Positions 6,844-15,079 of a stretch of 25,704 nucleotides of DNA are shown here, one piece after another. The translations under genes and the position numbers were made by a program. Position 1 is the stretch's first letter. Each line of letters opens with the position of its first letter. The notes beneath the pieces are model-generated. The model was not told the origin of the DNA, did not search any database, and worked only from the letters and a program-made list of their open reading frames with translations. This DNA is from a virus: the IMG/VR virus record IMGVR_UViG_3300010885_073928, positions 1 through 25,704 of that record; one strand, 5' to 3'.

Positions 6844-9800
6844 ATGGCAGAACAAACTTTCAGATCACCAGGGTTTTTCGAGCAGGAAATTGATGCAACA
6901 GTCCAGGTGCAATCACCCGTCGGCACGCCAGCCGGCGTAATTGGTGTTTCACAAAGAGGACCCGCATTTGTTCCCGTAACTGTTGGATCTTATGAAGATT
7001 TTAAGACAAAATTCGGTGCACTAGATCCAAATATGTTTGGACCATATGCTGTTAATGAGTGGCTAAAAAATAGATCCGCCCTCACGTATCTTAGAGTTCT
7101 TGGAGCAGGAGCTAATTCTACAATTAGTGACCTCAATAACACAGAAGCTTTAGGAATCGTCAAGAGCGCAGGATTTATTCTTAGCGCAAGCAGTATTTCT
7201 ACATCCAACGGTTCTGTGGGTGCAAAAGGTTCTGTTCAGTTTATTGTTGCAAATCATACGTTGCCAAATGAAGAAGCTTTTGGTTACCCACAGTTTACTG
7301 ATAACAGCAGCGTCATTGACAAGACAAATACAAATCTTGTAAGAGGTATCGTTTTTGTTGCATCAGGTACACGACTTCTTACACTTGATAACACAAAGAA
7401 CTTTTCAAATATTAGCTCAGCATACCAGGGTAATGTTGCCAAGGTTGGTGCCATCGCCGGATCAACACTATCACAGCCCAAGTACTTCAAGCTAGTTCTA
7501 AGCTCGACACTTCCAGCCTTTGGATCCGCTGAGGGAAATTCTGGCGTCAGAATTCTTTCTGCCTCACTCGATCCTAATGATGCAGCCTACATTGGAAAGA
7601 TTCTTAATACAGATCCTCTTAAGTTTGCTGATGAGCAACACTTGCTATATGCTGACTTTTCTGTTGAGCACGATCTAGCTCCTGTTAAATCTTCTGCAGC
7701 TTATACGGTTGCAGTTGTCTCAGGATCTGCAACAGCTGCTCCGGCAGGAGGAATTGACTTTAATGCAATGTTTGGTAGATTTGATACCAGATACACAACA
7801 GCAAGAACAACTAGCTTTATCTCACAGCCATTTGGACTAAAAGAACACGATCTCTTTCATTTCGAAACGCTTGATGATGGAGTAGCAGGAAATAATTCCT
7901 ACAAGGTTTCTATTGCAAATCTTAGAGCCTCAACTGATCCATCTTATCAATACGGAACATTCGAAGTCCAGGTCAGATCATTGACAGATACCGATACAGC
8001 TCCACAAATAATTGAGAGATTTTCAAATTGCTCACTTGATCCAAATTCAGGTAACTACGTTGCAAGAATGATTGGTGACAAGAAGGTATATTTTGATTTT
8101 GATCAACAGAATCTCAGTGATAGAAAGCTAGTTGTAAAAGGAAAATATCCTAATGTTTCGAAGCTCATTAGAGTTGTTATAAACAGCAATGTTGAAAAGA
8201 AAATTGTGCCTGCTACGTCACTTCCATTTGGATTTAGAGGACTTCCAACTCTTAAGACAACGGACACACTAACAGATAGCTCTGTTACGGCTCTTGTTGG
8301 AAAAGACGGAACTGTTCTGGGAGGAACTTCTGCTCGCAGACTTTCTTATTCCTCAGGTACAATAGCAGCAGGTGCATTGACAGGATCAATAATTCCTCCG
8401 ATGCCGTTTAGATTCAAGGTAACAAATGGAACATACAATACAGGCTCAACTCCTCCATTCCTTGGCGCCCCTGGAAACAATGAAATAGCTGATGCGCGTC
8501 TCTACTGGGGTGTAAATACTCAAAAAATGCCGCTAAGCTCAAGCACAGACTCAGTTCTTGGTGTGCCAAATGCACTCTATCGTACAAATGAGCCAGGCGG
8601 TTTTAACTCTCTTATTAGTGCTTATGGTAAATTTGTAGGAATTGAGCAGCTAGGCGCATTGGTTACAGGTTCTGCAGCTGATGAATTCAATGATAACAAG
8701 TTCACACTTGCAAGAGTTGCAACCTCTCAGACCACAGGCTCAGCAAGCTCAGGATTGGCAGGAATTTTTGCTGCGGATGTCTTCACAGGATCTGCTGAGC
8801 AAATTATCAGAGAGTCAGCTTATGTTAGAGATGCTGTACCAAACGGTTCTGACTATACTGTAACAGACAAGACAATGGATGCTCGCTATACTCTAGCATC
8901 ATTGATCGCAACTTCTTCAGTACTGTTCAATAGATTTTCATCATATGCTAAGTTCACAAATATCTTTTATGGTGGTTTTGACGGTCTTGATATTACAGAT
9001 AGAGATAGATTCTATTTTAGAGATAGAGCTCTTTCTTCTGACAATGGTGGCAAGGCCGATACAGGCTATGCAGGACCTTTGGGCTCAACAACATTGTTTG
9101 GCGGAGCAGGAAGAAAAAATAACAATGTTGCTTCTCTAAATGCCGCATCTGCCATCATGGTTAATCCGTCAAATACAAATATCAATATTTTGGCGATCCC
9201 AGGCGCAAGAGACAAAATTGTTACAGACAATGCTTTGACACTTTGCAAAGATAATGGTTTGGTGGTGTATGTGATGGACACAGTCAAATATGATAGTGCA
9301 GCAAATCGTCTATACGATGATTCAACTGCACGTCCAGATCCTGCACAAACTTCAGAAAATTTCACGGCAAGAGCTGTTGATAACAACTATGGTGCAACAT
9401 TCTTCCCAGATGTAAGCATCCAGGACACAGTCAACAACAGAGTTGTGAAGGTTCCTTCATCAATTGCTGCATTGTCAGTTCTTGGATACTCTGATAAGAT
9501 TGCAGCTCCTTGGTTTGCTCCGGCAGGATTCAATAGAGCATCTCTAAATTTTGTGCAAAATGTTGAGACTCGTCTCACGCAGGCAGATAGAGATACTCTT
9601 TATGATGCAAGAATCAATCCAATTGCTTCTTTCCCTACAGGAGGATTTGTAATCTTTGGTCAAAAGACGCTGCAACAGGCTAAGTCTTCACTTGATAGAA
9701 TTAATGTTCGCAGACTTCTCATCGAACTCAAGCGCAGAGTCAATGATGTTGCACAAAAAGTTTTGTTTGAACCAAATGATTCACAGACAAGAGCAAAGCT

Positions 9801-10008
9801 CGTTGCAGGAATAGTTCCAATTCTGGCTCAAGTCCAGGCTCAACAGGGAGTTGAATCATTCTCCGTTGTATGCGATGATAGAAATAACACGACAGCTGAT
9901 ATTGAAGCAAATAAAATGAATTGCAAAATTGTGATTGTCCCAACAAGAACAATTGAGTTCATTTCGATCGATTTCATTGTAACAAATTCTGGCGTCCAGT
10001 TCGTGTAA
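6844..10008 (+). CDS. Tail sheath protein 1, T4 gp18-like
   Basis: A 1,054-aa protein. Start chosen at ATG 6844 (MAEQTF), with AGGAG at 6834-6838; a GTG at 6838 is in frame but overlaps this ribosome site. The N-terminal block (residues ~8-85: SPGFFEQEID, PAGVIGVSQRGPAFVPVTV, then LTYLRVLGAG) and C-terminal block (~925-1054: INPIASFPTGGFVIFGQKT, DRINVRRLLIELKRRV, IEFISIDFIVTNSG) are hallmarks of contractile sheath subunits. The C-terminal and N-terminal arms interlock neighbouring subunits in the helical sheath. Residues ~100-900 hold large surface insertions; T4 gp18 is only 659 aa. It is followed 32 nt later by a full-length paralogue. A structural virion protein that contracts to drive the tube through the host envelope. 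Confidence 0.93.
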   Translation: MAEQTFRSPGFFEQEIDATVQVQSPVGTPAGVIGVSQRGPAFVPVTVGSYEDFKTKFGALDPNMFGPYAVNEWLKNRSALTYLRVLGAGANSTISDLNNTEALGIVKSAGFILSASSISTSNGSVGAKGSVQFIVANHTLPNEEAFGYPQFTDNSSVIDKTNTNLVRGIVFVASGTRLLTLDNTKNFSNISSAYQGNVAKVGAIAGSTLSQPKYFKLVLSSTLPAFGSAEGNSGVRILSASLDPNDAAYIGKILNTDPLKFADEQHLLYADFSVEHDLAPVKSSAAYTVAVVSGSATAAPAGGIDFNAMFGRFDTRYTTARTTSFISQPFGLKEHDLFHFETLDDGVAGNNSYKVSIANLRASTDPSYQYGTFEVQVRSLTDTDTAPQIIERFSNCSLDPNSGNYVARMIGDKKVYFDFDQQNLSDRKLVVKGKYPNVSKLIRVVINSNVEKKIVPATSLPFGFRGLPTLKTTDTLTDSSVTALVGKDGTVLGGTSARRLSYSSGTIAAGALTGSIIPPMPFRFKVTNGTYNTGSTPPFLGAPGNNEIADARLYWGVNTQKMPLSSSTDSVLGVPNALYRTNEPGGFNSLISAYGKFVGIEQLGALVTGSAADEFNDNKFTLARVATSQTTGSASSGLAGIFAADVFTGSAEQIIRESAYVRDAVPNGSDYTVTDKTMDARYTLASLIATSSVLFNRFSSYAKFTNIFYGGFDGLDITDRDRFYFRDRALSSDNGGKADTGYAGPLGSTTLFGGAGRKNNNVASLNAASAIMVNPSNTNINILAIPGARDKIVTDNALTLCKDNGLVVYVMDTVKYDSAANRLYDDSTARPDPAQTSENFTARAVDNNYGATFFPDVSIQDTVNNRVVKVPSSIAALSVLGYSDKIAAPWFAPAGFNRASLNFVQNVETRLTQADRDTLYDARINPIASFPTGGFVIFGQKTLQQAKSSLDRINVRRLLIELKRRVNDVAQKVLFEPNDSQTRAKLVAGIVPILAQVQAQQGVESFSVVCDDRNNTTADIEANKMNCKIVIVPTRTIEFISIDFIVTNSGVQFV

Positions 10009-10040
10009 TAGATAGTTAGAGAGGAAACTTAGGAGACAAA

Positions 10041-13000
10041 ATGGCAGAACTAACATTTAATAGCGCCGGAGTCAGCATTAGAGAAATTGATTTGTCGGGA
10101 CCTTCATCCCAGACACCTACAGGATCTCCTGCCGGCGTTATTGGTACCGCGTTGAGAGGTCCGGCATTTGTTCCCGTGACTGTCGCCACATTTGATCTGG
10201 ATTTTGTTGCAAATTTTGGCAACACAGACGGAAAGAAATTCGGACCACTTGCTGTAAAAGAATGGCTAAGCTTTGCAAAATCTGCAACTTATCTTAGAAC
10301 TTTAGGTATTGGTGACGGATCTGCAAAAACTGCATCCGGAGTAAATGCCGGTAAGGTAACCAATGCAGGATTTGTTGTTGGATCAGAGCAGGTTCAAAGC
10401 ACAGGTTTGGTAGGACCAAATACAGCAGCCGGCGCTCATAATGTGGTTCCAGGTGTGGCTGGTAGAACTTATTTTCTAACTGCTCTAATGTCTGAGTCAA
10501 ATGGTTCGACCATTTTCTCTAAAGCAGGTATGCAAACAAATGCAAATTCGATCCCAGTCATAAGAGGAATTTTAATGGCACCTTCGGGAGTCGTTCTTTC
10601 TCTTTCATCTGCGATCAATACAAATGACAATAACCAGCCTACAACCTCTTCAGCCTTTGGCGCATTTGGTGTATTTGGATCCGGCGACGGTGGCGCGGGA
10701 ATTGGAAGCGTTTATACGGGTAGCGATGCATCTCAGCAATTTGTGCTTCTCGTAAACGGCCTAAAGAAGACTTCAGATAATCAGACAATTATCACAGCTT
10801 CATTTGATCCGCTAAAGAAAAATTACTTTGTGTCCACGTTAAATACGGATCCAGCGCAGCTGGAAGCAAAGGGACACTATCTCTATGCAGGTTATGATAT
10901 CAATGAAGCAATGGCAGTTGTAACTGGAACAGGGCTCACAGCTGAGACTGGTGTTGCAGGAAGCACAGGTCCTTTTGCTATGATGCTGTCAGCCGCCTCT
11001 AGCTGGAATAGCGGTTCTAAAGGCGACTCATCAACACTTGGTATTCCAAATTTTGAAGGATTTGAATCAAGATATGAGGGAGCTTTTTCACCCTTTGTTA
11101 TGTCTCAAAAGTTTGGTGGTCAATCACAAGATCTTTTCAGATTCTACTCAATTACTGACGGAGCCGCAGCTTCTCAGGAAGTCAAAGTAACAATTACAAA
11201 TATTGCTGCTTCATCAAATACAAACAACAAATATGGAACGTTTAGTGTTCTAGTAAGAAGTCTAAGAGACACAGATGATAATCCTAGAGTCTTGGAGCAA
11301 TACAATAACGTAAATCTAGATCCAACTTCTCCTAGCTATATTGCCAAGATCATTGGTGATACACATGGATTCTATGATTTTGATCAGCCATCTGGCAAGC
11401 AGCGTCTTGTTATTGAGGGAGATTATGCAAATCGCAGTCAGTATCTAAGAGTTGAAGTTTCCGAAGGTGTAAAGAATGGGTCAGTTGATCCAACTGCATT
11501 GCCAACTGGGTTTAGAGGCATTTGGCATCTATTGACTGCCGGCGACTCTATCGTTGTCAGTGATTCAATTCTTACAGGAACAGCAGCCACATTAACTGAT
11601 TCAAACTTGATTGGAATTGTCGCAAGCGTTTTGACAACCGTAAAGCAGCCACCTCTTCCACTTAGAAATAGTCTTGTAGCACCTTCTGGTCTGCTTGATT
11701 CTAATCTAACTTGGGGCGTTCAGTTTGAAAGACAGTCTTCTCCAACAAACACAAATGCTTCAACAGAGCTAGATCCATCAGTGGTTTCTTTCTGCAAGTA
11801 CTTTCCAAAGTATCACACAAACTTTCAGAACTCTCTTGTTGGTGATAATGCAGGAGCAGCCAATATTGGTTCATCTGTACTAGATGCCGATAAATTCAAT
11901 AACAATGGTTTTACCCTTGAAAAGATTGAAGTTATTACAGGAACAGTTACAAATTTAAATGCACTAGATCCAAATGAATGGGTCAATGCTCGTTACAGAA
12001 GAAACGGGGTTCTTTCTGGATCTATTCTTGATACAAACTCCAGCTGGAGAACAACAAGATTCTTTGATCCATCAATTGACTTCTCAGTTGGTTCAAAATT
12101 CACAAGCTTCACTTTGCCAATGCAGGGCGGATTTGATGGTCTGAATATCTTTGATACAGAAAAGAGCTCAATGTCCAACACAGCAGCAATTCGTGAAATG
12201 GCTGATTCTGTTAATCAAGGCGGAACGGCTGGCTCTACTATTGCAGCTTTTAGAAAAGCTGTTGATATTATGCAAAGCAAGACAAATGCCTTCATTCAGC
12301 TCTTGGCAATTCCAGGAATTAGAGAACCTGGTGTAACTGATTACACAATTTCTGCAATTGAAAATAATTTTGATGCCATGTACATCATGGATCTTCCTGA
12401 ATACAACAAGTTCTCTGTAATAATTACGGGTTCCGACCAGGCAGCTAACATAACAAATACTGTGAATAATTTTCGCTCAAGAGCTCTAAATTCTTCTTTT
12501 GCAGCGACATACTTCCCAGATGTTAATGTTTCCGATGCAAATGCTGATGGTACAGGATTACCAGCTGAAGTTATTTGCCCACCATCTGTGGCAGTCCTTG
12601 GATCATTCTCAAAGAATGACACTTATGCACCGTGGTTTGCTCCCGCTGGTTACACAAGAGGTTCTTTTACAAATAGAGTCCTCTCAACTGTCCAGAGCCT
12701 GGAACAAAGTGATGCAGATGTGCTATATCCTGCCGGAATTAACCCAATTAAATCTTATAATGGATCAACGGGACCGATCATCTGGGGACAGAAGACATTG
12801 CTAGCATCACAGAGTGCATTGAATCGAATCAATGTTCGTAGACTTCTTATCGAAGTTAGAAGAAGAGTTAGAGCCGTTGCCAATAACTTTGTATTTGAAC
12901 CAAATAGAGCAAGTACATTGACAGCTTTCTCTGCTCAGGTTACACCAATCCTAGCACAGATTCAGCAAGGACAGGGAATTGACAAATTCAGTGTTAGAAT

Positions 13001-13133
13001 TGATACATCAACTACAACACAAGCTGATATTGAGAACAATACAATTCGTGGAAAGATTTTTGTCCAACCAAAAAGATCGACAGAATTTATCTCAATTGAC
13101 TTCAATGTAACAAATGCTGGTGCACAGATTTAA
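10041..13133 (+). CDS. Tail sheath protein 2, paralogue of sheath 1
   Basis: A 1,030-aa protein with a good ribosome site (TTAGGAGA, ~10029-10036). It aligns with the preceding protein from end to end. The N-terminus has PAGVIGTALRGPAFVPVTV and SATYLRTLGIG. The middle shares YGTF.V.VRSL.DTD, then GD....FDQ, then FGFRG/TGFRG. The C-terminus has LNRINVRRLLIEVRRRV and TEFISIDFNVTNAGAQ. Divergence is substantial, so the duplication is not recent. Both copies keep the sheath core and both look intact, so each is probably functional. They may form a mixed sheath, occupy different zones, or be alternative subunits. Roles cannot be told apart from sequence. Confidence 0.92.
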   Translation: MAELTFNSAGVSIREIDLSGPSSQTPTGSPAGVIGTALRGPAFVPVTVATFDLDFVANFGNTDGKKFGPLAVKEWLSFAKSATYLRTLGIGDGSAKTASGVNAGKVTNAGFVVGSEQVQSTGLVGPNTAAGAHNVVPGVAGRTYFLTALMSESNGSTIFSKAGMQTNANSIPVIRGILMAPSGVVLSLSSAINTNDNNQPTTSSAFGAFGVFGSGDGGAGIGSVYTGSDASQQFVLLVNGLKKTSDNQTIITASFDPLKKNYFVSTLNTDPAQLEAKGHYLYAGYDINEAMAVVTGTGLTAETGVAGSTGPFAMMLSAASSWNSGSKGDSSTLGIPNFEGFESRYEGAFSPFVMSQKFGGQSQDLFRFYSITDGAAASQEVKVTITNIAASSNTNNKYGTFSVLVRSLRDTDDNPRVLEQYNNVNLDPTSPSYIAKIIGDTHGFYDFDQPSGKQRLVIEGDYANRSQYLRVEVSEGVKNGSVDPTALPTGFRGIWHLLTAGDSIVVSDSILTGTAATLTDSNLIGIVASVLTTVKQPPLPLRNSLVAPSGLLDSNLTWGVQFERQSSPTNTNASTELDPSVVSFCKYFPKYHTNFQNSLVGDNAGAANIGSSVLDADKFNNNGFTLEKIEVITGTVTNLNALDPNEWVNARYRRNGVLSGSILDTNSSWRTTRFFDPSIDFSVGSKFTSFTLPMQGGFDGLNIFDTEKSSMSNTAAIREMADSVNQGGTAGSTIAAFRKAVDIMQSKTNAFIQLLAIPGIREPGVTDYTISAIENNFDAMYIMDLPEYNKFSVIITGSDQAANITNTVNNFRSRALNSSFAATYFPDVNVSDANADGTGLPAEVICPPSVAVLGSFSKNDTYAPWFAPAGYTRGSFTNRVLSTVQSLEQSDADVLYPAGINPIKSYNGSTGPIIWGQKTLLASQSALNRINVRRLLIEVRRRVRAVANNFVFEPNRASTLTAFSAQVTPILAQIQQGQGIDKFSVRIDTSTTTQADIENNTIRGKIFVQPKRSTEFISIDFNVTNAGAQI

Positions 13134-13153
13134 TGACAGTTACTAGAGATCTC

Positions 13154-13162
13154 AATATTTAG
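13154..13162 (+). promoter_or_regulatory. ATATTTAG element, candidate late promoter (copy 5)
   Basis: CAATATTTAGAG lies 23 nt before the ATG of the tail tube gene at 13184. It has G instead of C after the core, as in copy 7. Confidence 0.35.
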
Positions 13163-13183
13163 AGGACAAGACAGGAGAACAAA

Positions 13184-13675
13184 ATGGCAGATACACTTTC
13201 AGTTTCAGAGATGCTTCCAAATAAGTTTGAGCCAAAGCGCAAATTTAGGTGGGTGCTTGCAATCGAGGGAATTGATTCATTCCTGATTAAGACGACTGCA
13301 AGACCCAACTTTAAGACAGAAGAGCTTGCGTTGCCGTTCATTAATGCAACCCGCTATGTTGCAGGTAGAACAACCTTTGAAACAATGGCTGTTACGCTAT
13401 ATGATCCAATTGCTCCTTCTGGTGCTCAACAGGTCATGGAATGGATTCGTACGCATTATGAGTCAGTTTCTGGTCGTGCAGGTTACGCTGACTTCTACAA
13501 GAGAGATATTCAGCTTAAGATGCTTGATCCAATCGGAACTGTTGTTGAGCTTTGGGACATTAAGGGTGCCTGGGTAACCGGTGCAACATTTAATGATCTT
13601 TCATATGACGAAGCCACGGGCGCAGTAGAAATTGCATTGACGCTTCGTTTCGATAACGCAGTTCTTCAGTACTAA
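13184..13675 (+). CDS. Tail tube protein, T4 gp19-like
   Basis: A 163-aa protein, the same length as T4 gp19. The sequence (FRWVLAIEGIDSFLIKTTARP, shown up to residue ~41; then ISV-like core with TFETMAVTLYDPIAPSG, QVMEWIRTHYE, LDPIGTVVELWDIKGAWVTG, and IALTLRFDNAVLQY) is the recognisable tube fold. It is a beta-barrel that stacks as hexameric rings through which DNA passes. The ATG at 13184 has AGGAG at 13173-13177. Arg codons are more often CGT/CGC than in neighbouring genes, matching high expression. It follows the two sheath genes and is followed by a GC-rich hairpin. Confidence 0.92.
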   Translation: MADTLSVSEMLPNKFEPKRKFRWVLAIEGIDSFLIKTTARPNFKTEELALPFINATRYVAGRTTFETMAVTLYDPIAPSGAQQVMEWIRTHYESVSGRAGYADFYKRDIQLKMLDPIGTVVELWDIKGAWVTGATFNDLSYDEATGAVEIALTLRFDNAVLQY

Positions 13676-13698
13676 TTTCTGTTCTTTCTCTGCTAAGA

Positions 13699-13727
13699 TC
13701 CGGCCGGCGCCTTCAAGCCCGGCCGGA
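13699..13727 (+). terminator. GC-rich hairpin after tail tube gene, possible terminator
   Basis: Arms TCCGGCCGG (13699-13707) and CCGGCCGGA (13719-13727) form a perfect 9-bp stem 24 nt after the tube stop. Only a poor T-tract follows (CTCATTTGG), so it may terminate weakly or stabilise the abundant tube mRNA. Confidence 0.5.
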
Positions 13728-13807
13728 CTCATTTGGCGGTGGTGAGGATTGTGCCAGAATGATTTCTTCTCTCTCTATGATTGTTCCGGTGGACAGACTC
13801 CAAAGTT

Positions 13808-13829
13808 GATCTGGGGCTGATCTGGAGCT
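13808..13829 (+). repeat. 11-nt imperfect tandem repeat in intergenic gap
   Basis: TGATCTGGGGC (13808-13818) is followed directly by TGATCTGGAGC (13819-13829), with one mismatch. It lies in the 235-nt gap between tube and gp26-like genes, which has no convincing reading frame. Confidence 0.8.
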
Positions 13830-13857
13830 TCTGCACATCAAGTAACTTTTCCTAGAA

Positions 13858-13867
13858 GATATTTTAC
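13858..13867 (+). promoter_or_regulatory. ATATTTTAC element, candidate late promoter (copy 6, one extra T)
   Basis: GATATTTTAC lies 45 nt before the ATG at 13911. It is a one-base insertion variant of the recurrent core. Confidence 0.3.
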
Positions 13868-13871
13868 TAAA

Positions 13872-13895
13872 GGCCTGAATAACTACAATCAGGCC
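13872..13895 (+). promoter_or_regulatory. Hairpin directly upstream of the gp26-like ribosome site
   Basis: GGCCTGA (13872-13878) and TCAGGCC (13889-13895) form a perfect 7-bp stem with a 10-nt loop. It ends one base before the AAGGAG ribosome site (13896-13901). It may set translation rate or protect the 5' end of a transcript starting at the ATATTTTAC element. Confidence 0.55.
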
Positions 13896-13910
13896 AAGGA
13901 GTAAAATCAC

Positions 13911-14762
13911 ATGGCAGATCAGAGAGAATCTAACGACGTCTTTACACAGCAACAGGCACAAGCCGCAGGAATTATGACAAGAAATGTCATTAAGGATGAT
14001 TTCGGGCTTGAAGTTCCAGTTGATGCTGTTCCAATTCCATCATTAGGTGTCATTTATCCATACGGTACACCGCTGCATAAGGCTGAGACTGTTGAAATCA
14101 GATCAATGACAGCTCGTGAGGAAGATATTCTTACTTCTCGTGCCCTAATCAAGAAGGGAACAGTTATTTCACAGCTTTTGAAATCTTGCATTGTTGACAA
14201 GTCAGTAGACGTTGAATCAATGATTGCTGGTGATAGAAATGCCGTAATGATTGCACTAAGAATTACAGGGTATGGAGCAGAATATCCTTGTGAGATTTCT
14301 TGCCCAGAATGCAATGAAACAAATAGACAGGATTTTAATCTTGCTGGTCTGCCAATCAAGAATCTTTCAATTAGTCCTATCGTAGAAGGCGCAAACTTAT
14401 TTGATTTTGTGCTGCCTATGACAAAAAAGCGTGTTGTCTTTAAGTTCTTGACAGGACTTGATGAAACAGAAATATCGCAGGAAGCTGACCGTCGTAAGAA
14501 GAAACTTGGTGTTGAAATTGAAAGTCTTGTAACTTCACGACTTATTTCAACAATAGTTGAAATTGATGGAATTAAAGATCGAAATAAGATTAGTCAATTT
14601 GTAAGATCAATGCCCGCCGGCGACTCTAGAGCTCTTCGTAAATACATGGATGATAATGAGCCGGGAATTGAAATGAAGTCTTGGATGACATGCTCTTCTT
14701 GCGGAGAAGAAAGTGAGGTGCGCCTACCAATGGGCGCATCGTTTTTCTGGCCAGACAATTGA
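13911..14762 (+). CDS. Baseplate protein, T4 gp26 family, with zinc-ribbon-like cysteines
   Basis: A 283-aa protein. Residues ~38-60 (AVPIPSLGVIYPYGTPLH) and the following 'V.IRSMTAREEDILTSRALIKKG' (residues ~63-85, partly quoted) are characteristic of the T4 gp26 / T4_baseplate family. In T4 gp26 is a baseplate hub-assembly protein, and its gene precedes 51, which is the order seen here. Cysteines at 127, 131 and 134 (CEISCPEC) and at 261 and 264 (CSSC) could together form a zinc ribbon. T4 gp26 is 208 aa. The gene overlaps the next reading frame by 50 nt. The start has AAGGAG at 13896-13901, 9 nt from the ATG. Confidence 0.75.
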   Translation: MADQRESNDVFTQQQAQAAGIMTRNVIKDDFGLEVPVDAVPIPSLGVIYPYGTPLHKAETVEIRSMTAREEDILTSRALIKKGTVISQLLKSCIVDKSVDVESMIAGDRNAVMIALRITGYGAEYPCEISCPECNETNRQDFNLAGLPIKNLSISPIVEGANLFDFVLPMTKKRVVFKFLTGLDETEISQEADRRKKKLGVEIESLVTSRLISTIVEIDGIKDRNKISQFVRSMPAGDSRALRKYMDDNEPGIEMKSWMTCSSCGEESEVRLPMGASFFWPDN

Positions 14763-15036
14763 AGAAATAGTAACATTATTCTTTGGATTAACATCTGAAG
14801 ATAAAGTACTGTATCTAGAATATGTTTTTACTCTCATGTATTATATGGGATTCTCATATGGCGAAGCTATGAGTCTACCAATTTGGCAACGAAAATGGTT
14901 TGTCGAAAGAATGCTTGAAGAGATAAAAAATTCAGGCGGTCAAAGTAGAGCTCCTGATTCTAATGCTGCTGACACTAGAGCAATGACGGGAAAGCATCGA
15001 GATCAGGTTCCTGCAAAACACCGTCGATTTACATAG
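14713..15036 (+). CDS. gp51-like baseplate/tail assembly protein, expressed by GTG start or frameshift
   Basis: A frame in +1 register relative to the gp26-like gene. From residue ~15 it reads TIEEIVTLFFGLTSEDK, then YYMGFSYGEAMSLPIWQRKWFVERMLEE. The 'YGEA..LPIWQRKWF' block resembles small T4-like gp51 hub-assembly proteins. The C-terminus is hydrophilic. No ATG precedes the conserved part. One option is GTG 14713, with GGAG at 14703-14706 giving sensible 6-nt spacing, but its first 12 residues look like chance coding. The other is a +1 (or -2) shift at the T-run 14742-14746, fusing this frame to the gp26-like protein. Two overlapping frames just before the tape measure are reminiscent of tail-assembly chaperone pairs. 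Confidence 0.7.
   Translation: MRCAYQWAHRFSGQTIEEIVTLFFGLTSEDKVLYLEYVFTLMYYMGFSYGEAMSLPIWQRKWFVERMLEEIKNSGGQSRAPDSNAADTRAMTGKHRDQVPAKHRRFT
14741..14747 (+). other. Possible +1 (or -2) translational frameshift site
   Basis: In the gp26-like frame the codons are TCG TTT TTC TGG. Because 14742-14746 are all T, a P-site Phe tRNA on TTT (14742-14744) can re-pair as TTT (14743-14745) in the +1 frame and continue TCT GGC CAG into the gp51-like frame. The zero-frame stop is at 14760-14762, shortly downstream. Confidence 0.35.
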
Positions 15037-15056
15037 CATCTGACTTTTCTATTCCA

Positions 15057-15064
15057 ATATTTAG
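15057..15064 (+). promoter_or_regulatory. ATATTTAG element, candidate late promoter (copy 7)
   Basis: CCAATATTTAGT lies 17 nt before the tape measure ATG at 15080. Its core and flanks resemble copy 5. Confidence 0.35.
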
Positions 15065-15079
15065 TCTCTGCGAGGAAAC

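Noticed and set aside
13713-13961. 82-aa open frame on the - strand across the intergenic gap
   Set aside because: Antisense to the start of the gp26-like gene and to a hairpin, no ribosome site and no recognisable product.
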